64,000 nt of DNA, from NCBI RefSeq assembly GCF_017086445.1, contig NZ_CP070968.1:2232001-2296000 (forward strand), given 5' to 3'. Origin of the DNA: Brevundimonas fontaquae (GTDB taxonomy: Bacteria > Pseudomonadota > Alphaproteobacteria > Caulobacterales > Caulobacteraceae). Below, piece after piece: positions 55,603 to 64,000 of the stretch. Within the stretch, counting starts at the first letter, position 1, and each line of letters begins with the position of its first letter. The notes under the pieces are model-generated. The model did no database searches and was not told where the DNA came from. It saw only the letters and a list, made by a program, of their open reading frames with translations. A program made the position numbers and the translations under genes.

Positions 55603-56412
55603 CTAATGGGCGGTCCCACATAGCATTTCACACGGTTCGCCGTCACTGTTTCCGTCCAGCGATGCCACCCCGCACTGCGTGAGATAGAAGTGCGCTTCCG
55701 CGCATGAGCTCATCTGGCGACAATAGCGCTTGCCGGAGCAGCTAAAGCTTCCGTTTGCCGGTTCGGTCACCACGCTCTGACGAGGGGCGACGAGTGAACG
55801 GACCCCGCGGGCGCCGTCGGTCGGGATGTTGCCGTCACCCTCGCGCTTTCCCTTTCGCCATTCCCATGGCTCGACCGTCTCAGCATCGCTGAGCGACCAC
55901 AGCCCCTGCCGATCCTGGCGAGCCCTCGCTTCGACAGCGATCAGTGTCTGGTCACTCAGGTATCGTCTGTACGCCCACGCGGCGCCCTGCCCGACCATCG
56001 CGCGATTGACGTCTTCACCATCGGCGAACACGCGCGCCACGACACGGTCATAGCGATCAGTGTCGGTCTGCTGTAGCGAAACCGTTTTGCCGAACACGAG
56101 CGATGATAGCGTCTGCTTGGCGCGTGCGCCCCATGGCTGTCCACGTTCAGGGGCGTCGATCTCGGCGAGTCTGATCGTGTGCTGCTGATTGCTCTCATCA
56201 AGCACAGTCAGCGTATCGCCGTCGGTCACGTCGACAACGCGGGCGCGAAAGGCAACTGCGGGCTCTGAACGCGGACCGATGCCGATGAGATCGGTGGTCT
56301 TCTGCGCCGCGACGCCGATCTGGTCGCATGCGGAGACGGCGAGCGACGCCAACGCGATCATAAGCATCGGCAGTCGTGAAAAGTGTCTCAGGGTGTTTGT
56401 CGTGATCTGCAC
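55603..56412 (-). CDS. SNase-family nuclease lipoprotein with Excalibur-like C-terminus
   Basis: 269-aa secreted thermonuclease-like protein. The signal MLMIALASLAVSAC is a lipoprotein type (Cys at SAC) although the start codon could be Met1 (56412) or a nearby Met. The OB-fold SNase core is visible: VVDVTDGDTLTVLDES, IRLAEIDAPERGQPWG with active-site Arg and Glu/Asp, TDRYDRVVARVFADG. The C-terminus has the Cys-rich CSGKRYC...CGVASLDGNSDGEPCE pattern of Excalibur-type calcium-binding motifs. Presumed extracellular or envelope nuclease. Confidence 0.87.
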   Translation of the reverse strand: MQITTNTLRHFSRLPMLMIALASLAVSACDQIGVAAQKTTDLIGIGPRSEPAVAFRARVVDVTDGDTLTVLDESNQQHTIRLAEIDAPERGQPWGARAKQTLSSLVFGKTVSLQQTDTDRYDRVVARVFADGEDVNRAMVGQGAAWAYRRYLSDQTLIAVEARARQDRQGLWSLSDAETVEPWEWRKGKREGDGNIPTDGARGVRSLVAPRQSVVTEPANGSFSCSGKRYCRQMSSCAEAHFYLTQCGVASLDGNSDGEPCEMLCGTAH

Positions 56413-56595
56413 TGAGCAAGTTTCCGTCGAAACACCTACGAAGCCGTGACCGGCTTTGACTCATTGCTGACCTTCCGAAGGTCCGCTTCCGGCGGAATGG
56501 AAGTTTGTGTCTAGTGGGACCACACTTTTCGTGTCCCGACCAACACTGAGAAAGAGGGGGATGGGCGGGACGTGGCGATGGCCTTCGCCTCGCAG

Positions 56596-57021
56596 CTAGA
56601 TGGTCGCCTTGCACCAGATCGTTTCGATCGAAACTGTACCTACGAGCATCCGATGAATTGGGCACTTGTCGGCGATCTCCAGCAACCGGATCCTCTGTTC
56701 CTCCGGTAGCCCAGTCGGCAGAGTGATTGTTCGGGTGAACTGATCCGACGGTGTCGCCCCCAAGTCCCGGGTCAACAAGACCTCGACGGACATGGCGCCC
56801 AAGGTCCAGCCTTTCCGGTTGGCGTACAGGCGCAGGGTCTGGGCCGTACAGGAGGCGAGCGCCGCCTGCACCAGCTCGTGAGGGGTCGGACCGAGATCCA
56901 GCCCGCCCAGGGCGACGGGTTCGTCGACCACGAAGCGGGCGGGGCCCGCGGTGATCGTCAGTTGTAGGCCGCCGAGACCGGCGTCGGTCGCGATCGAGGG
57001 CCGGGAAGCTGCGTCGGTCAT
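56596..57021 (-). CDS. OsmC/Ohr-family peroxiredoxin-like protein
   Basis: 141-aa protein with the two reactive cysteines of the OsmC fold: ALASCTAQTLRLYANRKG and EIADKCPIHRML. The PHELVQAALASC helix is characteristic. Members reduce organic hydroperoxides with thiol partners. The start MTDAASRPSIATDAG is the only good one. A hairpin lies upstream between it and malate dehydrogenase. Confidence 0.87.
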   Translation of the reverse strand: MTDAASRPSIATDAGLGGLQLTITAGPARFVVDEPVALGGLDLGPTPHELVQAALASCTAQTLRLYANRKGWTLGAMSVEVLLTRDLGATPSDQFTRTITLPTGLPEEQRIRLLEIADKCPIHRMLVGTVSIETIWCKATI

Positions 57022-57055
57022 GGGAATCCTTCGGCGAAGTTTGGAAAACAGGGAC

Positions 57056-57079
57056 GCCGTCGCCTGCCTTGGCGACGGC
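57056..57079 (-). terminator. Hairpin between mdh and osmC
   Basis: GCCGTCGCC and GGCGACGGC form a 9-bp stem around a 6-nt loop; on the minus strand a CTGTTTT stretch follows some nt later. It lies 34 nt downstream of the mdh stop, so it may end that transcript. Confidence 0.5.
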
Positions 57080-57112
57080 GACTACATGAGCATGTTCGAC
57101 GGCGTCGGATGA

Positions 57113-58102
57113 TCAGGCGTCCGCCAGGACCGCGAGCGCGGCGTCGCGCTCCTCGATCAACTCCTGCACCGAAGCGGCCAGACCGGCGCGCGTGAAGGCG
57201 TCGAGCTCCAGACCCGTGACGGGCGCATAGACGCCGTCGCGGCAGGTCGTCGGCACACCGCAGACCAGCCCTTCGGGAATGTCGTACTGGCCGATCGAGG
57301 CGACGCCCATCGAAACCCAACGGCCGTTCGAGCCCTGCACCCAGTCGCGCATATGGTTGATGGCGGCGTTGGCGGCCGAGGCCGCCGAGGAGGCGCCGCG
57401 GGCTTCCAGCACGGCCGTGCCGCGACGGGCCACCTCAGGGATGAGGGTGTCGCGATACCAGGTCTCGTCGTTGATGAGCCCGGCCAGAGACTGGCCCTCC
57501 ACGGTCGCATGGCTCCAGTCGGCGAACATGGTCGGGGAGTGATTGCCCCAGACCGCGAGCTTCTCCACGGCATCGACGGGGACGCCCGCGCGGCGCGCGA
57601 ACTGGGCGGCGGCGCGGTTGTGGTCGAGGCGGATCATCGAGGTGATGGCGCCGGGCGGCAGATCCGGCGCGGACTGGATCGCCACCCAGGCATTGGTGTT
57701 CGCCGGATTGCCAACCACCAGAACCTTGACGGAGCGTTTGGCGACCGCGTTCAGGGCCGCGCCCTGGGTCTTGAAGATGGCGGCGTTGGCCGCCAGCAGG
57801 TCGCGGCGCTCCATGCCCTTGGCGCGGGGGCGCGACCCGACCAGAAAGGCGGCGTCGATGTCGTCGAAGGCGATAATGGGGTCGTCGGTGGTCTGGATGG
57901 AGGTTAGTAGCGGAAAGGCGCAATCGTCCAGCTCCATGACCACGCCCTGGAGCGCCGCCTGAGCCTGAGGCAGGTCGAGGAGGCGAAGATCGATCGGGGT
58001 GTCGGGCCCGAACACATCGCCCTGGGCCAGGCGGAACAGCAGGGCGTAGGCGATCTGGCCGGCGGCGCCGGAGACGGCGACCTTGACGGGGGCGTTGGGC
58101 AT
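57113..58102 (-). CDS. mdh: Malate dehydrogenase (cytosolic-type, 329 aa)
   Basis: NAD-dependent oxidation of malate to oxaloacetate in the TCA cycle. Features: NAD-binding [16 protein letters not shown], substrate-binding [21 protein letters not shown], and the catalytic His in [14 protein letters not shown]. The length and the GAAGQIAY form match the cytosolic-type MDH of many proteobacteria. Many Caulobacterales carry an LDH-like MDH, so this may be an additional or acquired copy; its neighbours are not TCA genes. Confidence 0.9.
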   Translation of the reverse strand: MPNAPVKVAVSGAAGQIAYALLFRLAQGDVFGPDTPIDLRLLDLPQAQAALQGVVMELDDCAFPLLTSIQTTDDPIIAFDDIDAAFLVGSRPRAKGMERRDLLAANAAIFKTQGAALNAVAKRSVKVLVVGNPANTNAWVAIQSAPDLPPGAITSMIRLDHNRAAAQFARRAGVPVDAVEKLAVWGNHSPTMFADWSHATVEGQSLAGLINDETWYRDTLIPEVARRGTAVLEARGASSAASAANAAINHMRDWVQGSNGRWVSMGVASIGQYDIPEGLVCGVPTTCRDGVYAPVTGLELDAFTRAGLAASVQELIEERDAALAVLADA

Positions 58103-58109
58103 CGGAACC

Positions 58110-58733
58110 TCAGGATTGCGGGGTTTGAGAAAGGGCTTGGTCGATCGAGGCGGAGACGGCTTCGAGGGTCAGGGCGGTGTCCAGACGTCGGTGCTGGACG
58201 AAGAGCGTCGGCGTTCCATTCACCCCGGCGTCGCGGGCACGGGCGACACGGCGCTCCAGGGCCGCGATGGCCTCGGGATCGGTGATGCAGGATTGAAGCC
58301 GCGCCTCGCTGATGCCGAACCGCGCCGCGATCCTCAGGAGGGCGTCGCGCGGGCCGCCGCCGTTCGCCCATTCGGACTGGCCGTGCATCAGGGCGTCGAT
58401 GACCTCGAAATAGCGATCTTCGCCTGCGCACCGCGCCAGCAGAACGCCGGCGGCGGAGAGGTTGGCGGGGCCGGTGATGAATTCGCGATAGATCAGCCGG
58501 ACCCGCCCGGCGTCGATGTAGCGCCGCCGGAGTTCGGGCAGCACCTCGATGGCGAAGCGGGCGCAGGGGCCGCAGGTGGTCGAGGCGTATTCGATCAGGG
58601 TCACGGGCGCGTCAGCCTGGCCCAGCACCATGTCGTCGGCTTCGGCCGCGCGCGGCGCACAGGCGGTGATCAAGGCGCCGACGCCGCCCGCCATGAGGAC
58701 GCGGCGTGACGGCGTGAAAAGGTCATGAGGCAT
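58110..58733 (-). CDS. DsbA-like thiol-disulfide protein, exported
   Basis: 207-aa thioredoxin-fold protein. The N-terminus has a signal ([10 protein letters not shown]) with lipobox-like end. The active-site motif is CGPC (in [15 protein letters not shown]), and the cis-Pro loop is NGTPTLFV. The DsbA helical insertion lies between. It may oxidise or reduce periplasmic cysteines, similar to BdbD or DsbA-like proteins. It starts 34 nt after the transporter stop and is 7 nt upstream of mdh, so the four genes from 60492 to 57113 look like one transcription unit. Confidence 0.85.
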   Translation of the reverse strand: MPHDLFTPSRRVLMAGGVGALITACAPRAAEADDMVLGQADAPVTLIEYASTTCGPCARFAIEVLPELRRRYIDAGRVRLIYREFITGPANLSAAGVLLARCAGEDRYFEVIDALMHGQSEWANGGGPRDALLRIAARFGISEARLQSCITDPEAIAALERRVARARDAGVNGTPTLFVQHRRLDTALTLEAVSASIDQALSQTPQS

Positions 58734-58766
58734 TGGTGATTCCAGAAAGGACGGAGTGGAGGCGGA

Positions 58767-59948
58767 TCAGCGTGCGCAAGGGATGTCGCGCTTGGCCGCC
58801 TCGGCGAGGCAGGGGGCGACGAACAGGTCTCCGCGCCAGGCGCCGCGCACCGTACGGGCGCCGACGATCAGCCACAGCACCAGCAGTGCGGCGACCAGGG
58901 CCATGCCGAACAGGTTGAAGGCCGGGATGGGGAGCAGGGTTCCCAGCTTCAGCGTCGCGACAGAGAAGACGCCGAGTGGGAAGGTGTAGCCCCACCAGCC
59001 CAGATTGAACGGCAGGCCCTGACGCAAGTAGCGCAGGGTGATCAGCACGGCCATCGCGGCCCACCACAGGCCGTAGGCCCACAGCAGCAGGCCGCCGATC
59101 AGGCCGATCCCGCGCGCGGCGTCGCCGTACTGGCCCAGACCGGCGGCGGTGAAGATGGCGGGCGCGGCCTGGCCGAGCACCAGCATGCCGAGCGCGCCCG
59201 TGCCGATCGGGCCCAGCGACAGCCAGCTGGAGGCCGCCATACCGGCGTGCGGCAGTTTGTGGATCGCCATGCGGAGCACGAGGATGACCAGGATGCTCAT
59301 CGCCAGCGGCACGGACAGGGCCCACAGGCCATAGCTGACTACCAGCACCGACAGGGCGGCGTTCGGGTCCGCGAGGTGCGGCGCGATCAGGCCGCCGGTG
59401 ACGGCCGCGACCTCGGCCGCCACGACCGGCAGCAGCCAGACGGCCGTCATCTGGTCGATGGCGTGCTCCTGGCGGGTGAACATCATGAAGGGGATGCCGA
59501 TGCCGCAGGCGACGGCAAGGGCCACGTCGATCCACCACAGGGCTTCGGCGACCGGCACGACGCCTTCGCCCCAGCGCGCCAGGCCGAAGGCCATCAGGCC
59601 GTTGATGATGGTCGCCAGCCCCATCGGGATGCAGCCGAAGAACATCGACACGACCGAATGGCCGAAGATTCGTCGCGCGCCGTCGAAGAAGAAGATCCAG
59701 CGCGCCGCGTAGAGAACGGTGAACAGGGCGAACAGGCCGATGTTGAAAACCCACAGGGCTTCGGCGACGATTTTTACGCCGGGTATGGGGACCGGAAGCT
59801 GGTTCAGCGCCAGGGCGAGGATGCCGGTTCCCATGGTGGCGGCGAACCAGTTCGGCGTGAACTGCCGCACGATCTCCCTGGGCGATTGCAGACTCGCCAA
59901 CGGGCGAAGGCCGAAGGCGACGTCGCGAACGTGAATGTCATGAGCCAT
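58767..59948 (-). CDS. TDT/SLAC1-family transporter (TehA-like)
   Basis: 393-aa membrane protein with about ten hydrophobic helices, of the tellurite-resistance/dicarboxylate transporter (SLAC1) family. The family pattern FTPNWFAATMGTGILAL is near the start, with later helices such as NLGWWGYTFPLGVFSVATL, the typical GWWxxxFPLG motif. Substrate may be an anion such as sulfite or a dicarboxylate. The C-terminus after the last helix is short and ends KRDIPCAR. Confidence 0.88.
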   Translation of the reverse strand: MAHDIHVRDVAFGLRPLASLQSPREIVRQFTPNWFAATMGTGILALALNQLPVPIPGVKIVAEALWVFNIGLFALFTVLYAARWIFFFDGARRIFGHSVVSMFFGCIPMGLATIINGLMAFGLARWGEGVVPVAEALWWIDVALAVACGIGIPFMMFTRQEHAIDQMTAVWLLPVVAAEVAAVTGGLIAPHLADPNAALSVLVVSYGLWALSVPLAMSILVILVLRMAIHKLPHAGMAASSWLSLGPIGTGALGMLVLGQAAPAIFTAAGLGQYGDAARGIGLIGGLLLWAYGLWWAAMAVLITLRYLRQGLPFNLGWWGYTFPLGVFSVATLKLGTLLPIPAFNLFGMALVAALLVLWLIVGARTVRGAWRGDLFVAPCLAEAAKRDIPCAR

Positions 59949-59970
59949 GAGAGGTTATCCAGACGAGCGG

Positions 59971-60492
59971 TCAGCCCGCGGTGAAGCGATAGACGGCGCC
60001 GAGCACGACGGCGGTGACCAGAAGGCAGGCGGGCAGGGTCAGCATCTGCAACGCGGCTTCGCGGCCGCTGATCCAGCCCGTGTCGATGATCACGCGACCG
60101 GCGAGGCAATCGTTCAAGGAGCGGATGCGCTCGCCCGGCGCAGGCGTATCGGCCAGCAGGCTCATCCCGGTGAGAAGGCCGAAGAACATCAGGCCGAGAA
60201 CGGTGATGAAGCCCAGGGCGAGCATCGCCTCGCCGTGACCGAACACCAGCCAGAACACGGCCACCATGGCGGCGTAGAGACCCGCGACCGCCTTGACCAT
60301 TGCGGGGTGAACGCCGGTAAGGCCGACGCCAGGCTGGACCCGGTGCAAGGTCTCGCCGGATTGGGTCGCGGCGATGGGAGAAGGCGGAATGAAAGGCGTC
60401 TGCGGTTTTACATTCTCAGGACCGATGGCCTGGCGCCTGGCGACGGACCTGCGGCCTTGGCGCATGGCCGGAGCGGCGAGAAGGGTGGTCAT
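59971..60492 (-). CDS. Hypothetical membrane protein, 173 aa
   Basis: Start ATG 60492 is chosen. The N-terminal 60 residues are Arg/Pro-rich and likely cytosolic. Then come two to three membrane segments (VAGLYAAMVAVFWLVFGHGE, LALGFITVLGLMFFGLLTGM, and near the end LTLPACLLVTAVVLGAVY). No family recognised. Being directly upstream of a TDT-family transporter gene with a 22-nt gap, it may be functionally linked to it. Confidence 0.65.
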   Translation of the reverse strand: MTTLLAAPAMRQGRRSVARRQAIGPENVKPQTPFIPPSPIAATQSGETLHRVQPGVGLTGVHPAMVKAVAGLYAAMVAVFWLVFGHGEAMLALGFITVLGLMFFGLLTGMSLLADTPAPGERIRSLNDCLAGRVIIDTGWISGREAALQMLTLPACLLVTAVVLGAVYRFTAG

Positions 60493-60619
60493 GGCGGCTC
60501 TCCTTTCGGAGTGGAGGCCAGTCTTCGGCGCGCTCCTCGACATCCGGGATGCGCCTCTTGGATCATCAGCTCCAACGGATGTTTTAGATAGGTTTGTTCG
60601 CTTTGATCGAATGAACGCC

Positions 60620-61225
60620 CTAGGGGGTGATCAGCGCGGCTGCCCACGCAAAGGCGGCCTGCAGGCCAAGACGATGCTCGGGGGCGGTGTTGATGAACGT
60701 CGGGCTCGGGTGTGGCGCGAGACACAGCTCCACTTCAGGCCGCAGGCGGGTCAGCGTCGGAGCCGCCATCGCGGCGACGCGGCCGCACAATACCGCGGCC
60801 CTGAGGCGATGAAGCGGGGTGACCAGTCCCTCTAGCGTGGTCAGGCCGGAGGCGATCTCCTGTCTTGTCAGCGGTCGCGCGGACCCCGAGCGAAGCCAGG
60901 GGACCGTGTTCCAAAGGACGATGCGGCGGCGGTCGAGCCCCGCTGCTTCCATCGCGCGCTTCAGGTTGCGCGCGGTGCCCGTGGGATTGTCGATGGAGAC
61001 GAGGCGATCCGCTTGCGGTCCCGGGGCCGGTGTCTCCAGAAGCACAAGGATTTCCGCCTCGTCTCCACCGTCGAGGGGGTCGAACTTCGGCGTACCTTGT
61101 TGAGCGCCCACGCCCCTATCCAGAGCTCTCAGGAATCCGTTCAGTCCCTCGAGATGCGTGTGAGGCGGCGCGCGGTCATTCACCAGTGAAGGCCAGACAC
61201 CGCCTTGACGAGCCGACGCGCTCAA
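60620..61225 (-). CDS. Uracil-DNA glycosylase superfamily-like protein
   Basis: 201-aa protein with the order of UDG motifs: FDPLDGGDEAEILVLLETPA near the start for the water-activating/phosphate-binding loop, VLWNTVPWLR for the pyrimidine-binding Asn region, and the late APHPSPTF for the DNA-binding HPS loop. The exact catalytic residue cannot be read. UDGs remove uracil or other damaged bases. The start is a TTG (61225) overlapping the LysR stop as TTGA; an internal start is also possible. Confidence 0.7.
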   Translation of the reverse strand: MSASARQGGVWPSLVNDRAPPHTHLEGLNGFLRALDRGVGAQQGTPKFDPLDGGDEAEILVLLETPAPGPQADRLVSIDNPTGTARNLKRAMEAAGLDRRRIVLWNTVPWLRSGSARPLTRQEIASGLTTLEGLVTPLHRLRAAVLCGRVAAMAAPTLTRLRPEVELCLAPHPSPTFINTAPEHRLGLQAAFAWAAALITP

Positions 61226-62106
61226 TGGCGTGACGCCGTCAGGGACGCCAGGAACACCTCGCCCGCCTTTGAGCGATAGCGCTGCTTGTGCCGCAGGAGC
61301 CAGAACGGGCGGTCGGGCAAGGTCAGGGGCAGGGCGGCGAGGATGCCGGCGCGCAGGCGCGCGGCGACGACATTGCGCGACACGACCGTCGCTCCCGCAC
61401 CGGCCTCGACGGCGGCGGCGACCGCCTCATTCCCGGGCAAGGTCATGGCCACGTCCAGAGCGTCGATGGCCAGCCCGCGCTGATTGAGGGCCGTCTCAAA
61501 AGCCGACCGGGTGCCGGAGCCGGGCTCGCGCAACACCCAGGTCATTTGCTTCAGGTCCGGCGGCCCGGCGCCGTCCTGGGCGGCGGGGTGGTCGGCCGCC
61601 ACGACCAGCACCAGTTCGTCGTGATCCAGAACCGAACGGCTCAACGCCGGCTCGTTCAGTTCGCCCTCGACCAGACCCAGTTCAGCGCAGCCCTCCAGGA
61701 CAGCGTCGGCCACCTCGCGCGTATTGCCGATCGAGACCTCGATGCGGATGCCGGGATGAGCCTGATGAAACCGGGTCAGTCGGGCGGGAAGCCACCAGCC
61801 GGCGATGGTCTGGCTGGCGTGGATCGACAGTCGTCCGCGTTTCAGGCCGCCCAGGTCGTCGAGCGCGTCCTGCGCCGCCTCGACACGGGCGAGGATCGCC
61901 TTGGCCTCGACGAGGAAGGTTGCGCCCGCCTCGTTCAGGACGATGTTGCGGCCAACGCGGTCGAACAGGGCGACGCCGTGGCGGCCCTCCAGCGTCGTCA
62001 CCGCCGAGCTGACCGCCGACTGGGTCAGGTTCAGGGCCTCGGCGGCGCGGGTTACGTGCTGGCGCTCGGCGACGGCGACGAAGATGCGGAGCTGGTCCAG
62101 GGTCAT
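61222..62106 (-). CDS. LysR-family transcriptional regulator (CysB/YeiE group)
   Basis: 294-aa regulator. The N-terminal winged HTH is LDQLRIFVAVAERQHVTRAA, EALNLTQSAVSSAVTTLE. The rest is the periplasmic-binding-like effector domain, with REPGSGTRSAFE (ligand loop) in the middle. This group controls sulfur-, copper- or CO2-related genes. It is divergent from the DUF305 operon with about 115 nt between starts, the standard arrangement for LysR control of the adjacent operon. Confidence 0.92.
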   Translation of the reverse strand: MTLDQLRIFVAVAERQHVTRAAEALNLTQSAVSSAVTTLEGRHGVALFDRVGRNIVLNEAGATFLVEAKAILARVEAAQDALDDLGGLKRGRLSIHASQTIAGWWLPARLTRFHQAHPGIRIEVSIGNTREVADAVLEGCAELGLVEGELNEPALSRSVLDHDELVLVVAADHPAAQDGAGPPDLKQMTWVLREPGSGTRSAFETALNQRGLAIDALDVAMTLPGNEAVAAAVEAGAGATVVSRNVVAARLRAGILAALPLTLPDRPFWLLRHKQRYRSKAGEVFLASLTASRH

Positions 62107-62221
62107 GGGACAATCCTAACCCACGAAGCGGCGACTTCGACAGGGAACGTTCGGCGACGGCGAACGTTCCGAGCGGAACATCGCGTTGGTCGTCCGGGAC
62201 GATCGCCTGCAGGATCGGATC

Positions 62222-62629
62222 ATGACCCACGCCCCACCCTCCCGATGGATCAGAACCGGCGTCCTGGCGCTTGGCTCGGCGATTGCCGGTGCCGCAGTTA
62301 TGGCCTTCGCACAGATGCCCGGCTCGGACTTCGATGCGGCGATGGCCGAGGCGATGGAGCGGATGCACCGCGACATGGCGGTAGAATCCACCGGCGACCC
62401 AGACGTGGACTTCGCCGCCATGATGATCCCGCATCATCAGGGCGCCATCGACATGGCGCGCGTCGAGCTTCTGTACGGGCAGGACGAGACCATGAAGCGT
62501 CTGGCCCAGGGGATCATCATTGAACAGACCCAGGAAATCGCCCTGATGCGCGACTACCTGACCCGCCATTCTGATGCGCCGACGCCGACCGGCGGCGCGA
62601 CCTCGACCCATCACGGACACGGATCATGA
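62222..62629 (+). CDS. DUF305 exported metal-associated protein
   Basis: 135-aa protein with a signal anchor (TGVLALGSAIAGAAVMAFAQ) and the DUF305 core: MMIPHHQGAIDMARVELLYG, IIEQTQEIALMRDYL. The conserved HHxGAI residues and a His-rich end (THHGHGS) suggest copper or other metal binding. Start MTHAPPS at 62222 is preferred. The stop overlaps the next start as ATGA, so it is coupled to the beta-propeller gene. Confidence 0.87.
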   Translation: MTHAPPSRWIRTGVLALGSAIAGAAVMAFAQMPGSDFDAAMAEAMERMHRDMAVESTGDPDVDFAAMMIPHHQGAIDMARVELLYGQDETMKRLAQGIIIEQTQEIALMRDYLTRHSDAPTPTGGATSTHHGHGS

Positions 62630-64000
62630 CCCTGACAGCCCGCGCCATCGCCGCCCTTGTTCTCAGCCTGTCCGCCGGACACGCCTTGGCCGATCAGGTT
62701 CCGGGCGCGGCGGCGGCGCCCGCCATCCCGATCAGCAGCCAGGATCGGTTCTATTCGGCCGACCAGTTCTCCAACACCGTCTCGGTGGTCGATCCCTCGA
62801 CCAACGGCCTGCTGGGGGTGATTTCCCTCGGCGAACCGACTCCGGCCAACCTCAGCCCGCTCTACAAGGGCCAGTTGCTGGTCCACGGCATCGGCGCGGC
62901 GCCGGACGGCAAGACGATCGCCGTGGTCTCGATCGGGTCCAACTCGGTCAGCTTCATCGACACGGCCAGCAACACCGTCAAACATACCACCTATGTCGGG
63001 CGCTCTCCGCACGAGGCCTTCTTCACGCCGGACGGCCGCGAGGTCTGGGTCACGGTGCGGGGCGAGGCCTATGTTTCGGTGCTGGACGCCGCGACCTATC
63101 AGGAGACCGCCCGGGTCGAGACGCCCAACGGGCCGGGCATGACCATCTTCTCGCCGGACGGCCGCTACGCCTACATCTGCTCCAGCTTCAGTCCCGAGAC
63201 GGTGGTAGTCGAGACCGCGACCCGTCAGATCGTCGGTCGGGTGGCCCAGGCCAGTCCGTTCTGCCCCGACATCGCCGCCACGCCCGATGGAAGCCAGGTC
63301 TGGATGACGCTGAAGGACGTGGGCAAGACCATGGTTTTCAACGCCCGTCCGCCGTTCGCTGTCCTACAGACGCTCGACACCGGCCCCTTGACCAACCACG
63401 TCAACATCGTGCGCAACGCGGCGGGCCAGTTCGCCTATGTGACCGTCGGGACCGAGAACCGGGTCAAGGTCTATCGCACCGACACCTTCACGCTCGTGAC
63501 GGAGATCGAGGTGGGGTCGCTGCCGCACGGTCTGTGGCCCTCCGGCGACGGCTCGCGGATTTACGTCGGGCTGGAGAATGGCGACGGCGTGGCGGTCATC
63601 GACACCCTGGCCAACCGCGTGATCGCCACCGTGCCGATCGGTCAGGGACCGCAAGGGGTCACCTATGTGCCGCGTGCGGTCACTCAGGGTGACGGCAGGG
63701 CCAACCTCACGCCCCTGGGCGCAGCTCGCGCCTCGCATCAACTCGTTCTGACGGGCGAGGGCGACACCCGGTCCCAGGCGACCTTGTTCGAGCAGGGGCA
63801 GGTCCAGATGCTGCAGATCGCCGCCGCAGGCCTCCAACCCGGCAAGCCCTATGTCCTCGCCTTCGCCAATGCGGCGGACGGATCGGGGACGCTCGAGCCT
63901 CTGACGAAGTTCATGACCAATCCGGCTGGGTCTGCGGTCGTCAACGCCGTGGGCCCGATCCGTCAGGTGGTCGCCGCCGACGCCGGCGCACCCCGCCGTT
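62626..64000 (+). CDS. Exported YVTN beta-propeller protein (partial, runs off the window)
   Basis: Starts ATG 62626 (MTLTARAIAALVLSLSAGHA then ADQ, a signal peptide with AxA cleavage) and is open to the last base, 458 codons, no stop seen. Repeated blades such as VSVVDPSTNGLLGVISLG, VSFIDTASNTVKHTTYVG, YVSVLDAATYQETARVE and VAVIDTLANRVIATVPIG, with spaced SPDGRYAYI/TPDGREVWV lines, are typical of YncE/YVTN propellers. These periplasmic proteins often accompany metal- or redox-related proteins. The ATGA overlap with DUF305 and the divergent LysR suggest one regulated unit. Confidence 0.88.
   Translation, partial: MTLTARAIAALVLSLSAGHALADQVPGAAAAPAIPISSQDRFYSADQFSNTVSVVDPSTNGLLGVISLGEPTPANLSPLYKGQLLVHGIGAAPDGKTIAVVSIGSNSVSFIDTASNTVKHTTYVGRSPHEAFFTPDGREVWVTVRGEAYVSVLDAATYQETARVETPNGPGMTIFSPDGRYAYICSSFSPETVVVETATRQIVGRVAQASPFCPDIAATPDGSQVWMTLKDVGKTMVFNARPPFAVLQTLDTGPLTNHVNIVRNAAGQFAYVTVGTENRVKVYRTDTFTLVTEIEVGSLPHGLWPSGDGSRIYVGLENGDGVAVIDTLANRVIATVPIGQGPQGVTYVPRAVTQGDGRANLTPLGAARASHQLVLTGEGDTRSQATLFEQGQVQMLQIAAAGLQPGKPYVLAFANAADGSGTLEPLTKFMTNPAGSAVVNAVGPIRQVVAADAGAPRR

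Noticed and set aside
38034..57000. Second copy of the tRNA-Lys 3' end as right attachment site
   Set aside because: Scanned for the GGTTCGAACCCTACATCACC segment and shorter parts; no convincing repeat found. An integrase search elsewhere would be needed.

Overview
The window is a GC-rich chromosomal segment of an alphaproteobacterium, most likely Caulobacterales (Brevundimonas/Caulobacter type). The reasons are the gene order serS-surE-pcm-peptidase-yajC, the tig/clpP/clpX block, an imuA-imuB-dnaE2 cassette behind a GTTC-N7-GTTC LexA box, and GGAAC...GTT stress promoters. The genus is inferred from gene content and base composition, not from a marker gene.

Bases 1-37,957 are mostly core genome. 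On the minus strand serS, surE and pcm overlap by 1-4 nt and are followed by a LysM/M23 lipoprotein and yajC. Next come a cNMP-domain patatin, pepP-prmA, a Lys-Ala-Pro-rich protein, the SOS mutagenesis operon, an RhlE-type helicase, a GGDEF protein, a PlsC acyltransferase, clpX, clpP and tig, a metallo-hydrolase and a small stress cluster (DUF883, a Pro-rich peptide and a KGG protein). An EgtB-EgtD fusion for ergothioneine, lipid genes, a SemiSWEET, an amidase, a DPP IV-like peptidase, a ferredoxin reductase, a chorismate mutase, an Hpt protein and an amino-acid permease complete the block, which ends at tRNA-Lys(CTT).

Bases 38,034-47,166 look like an integrated mobile element starting directly at the tRNA 3' end. 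It carries two tRNA-proximal minus-strand genes, a nitrilase-fold protein that seems to lack its catalytic Glu, a tyrosine recombinase reduced to its catalytic domain, a DUF3768 gene, an XRE repressor beside a perfect 15-bp inverted repeat, a lipoprotein with a TonB-C-like end plus a secreted partner, and a two-gene unit encoding a basic protein and a 137-residue HUH-type endonuclease. GC falls and gene density is low towards its right side. No second attachment site was found, so the right edge is approximate.

Bases 47,167-56,600 are accessory and partly decayed: a ferritin-like DUF892 protein, a frameshifted MscS channel, a CmpX-like channel, a receiver-domain remnant, a 5'-truncated IS3-family element with a nonsense mutation, an XRE regulator, a DUF2130 nuclease-like protein and an SNase-family lipoprotein.

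Bases 56,596-64,000 return to chromosome-like composition: OsmC, malate dehydrogenase, a DsbA-like protein, a TDT/SLAC1 transporter, a membrane protein, a uracil-DNA glycosylase-like protein and a LysR regulator. The LysR gene is divergent from a DUF305 plus YVTN beta-propeller operon that runs off the window.

The most unusual items are the element at tRNA-Lys (its degenerate nitrilase and small HUH endonuclease in particular) and a seryl-tRNA synthetase with about 90 extra residues in its catalytic domain plus an atypical tRNA-binding arm, both in lower-GC DNA than the rest of the gene.
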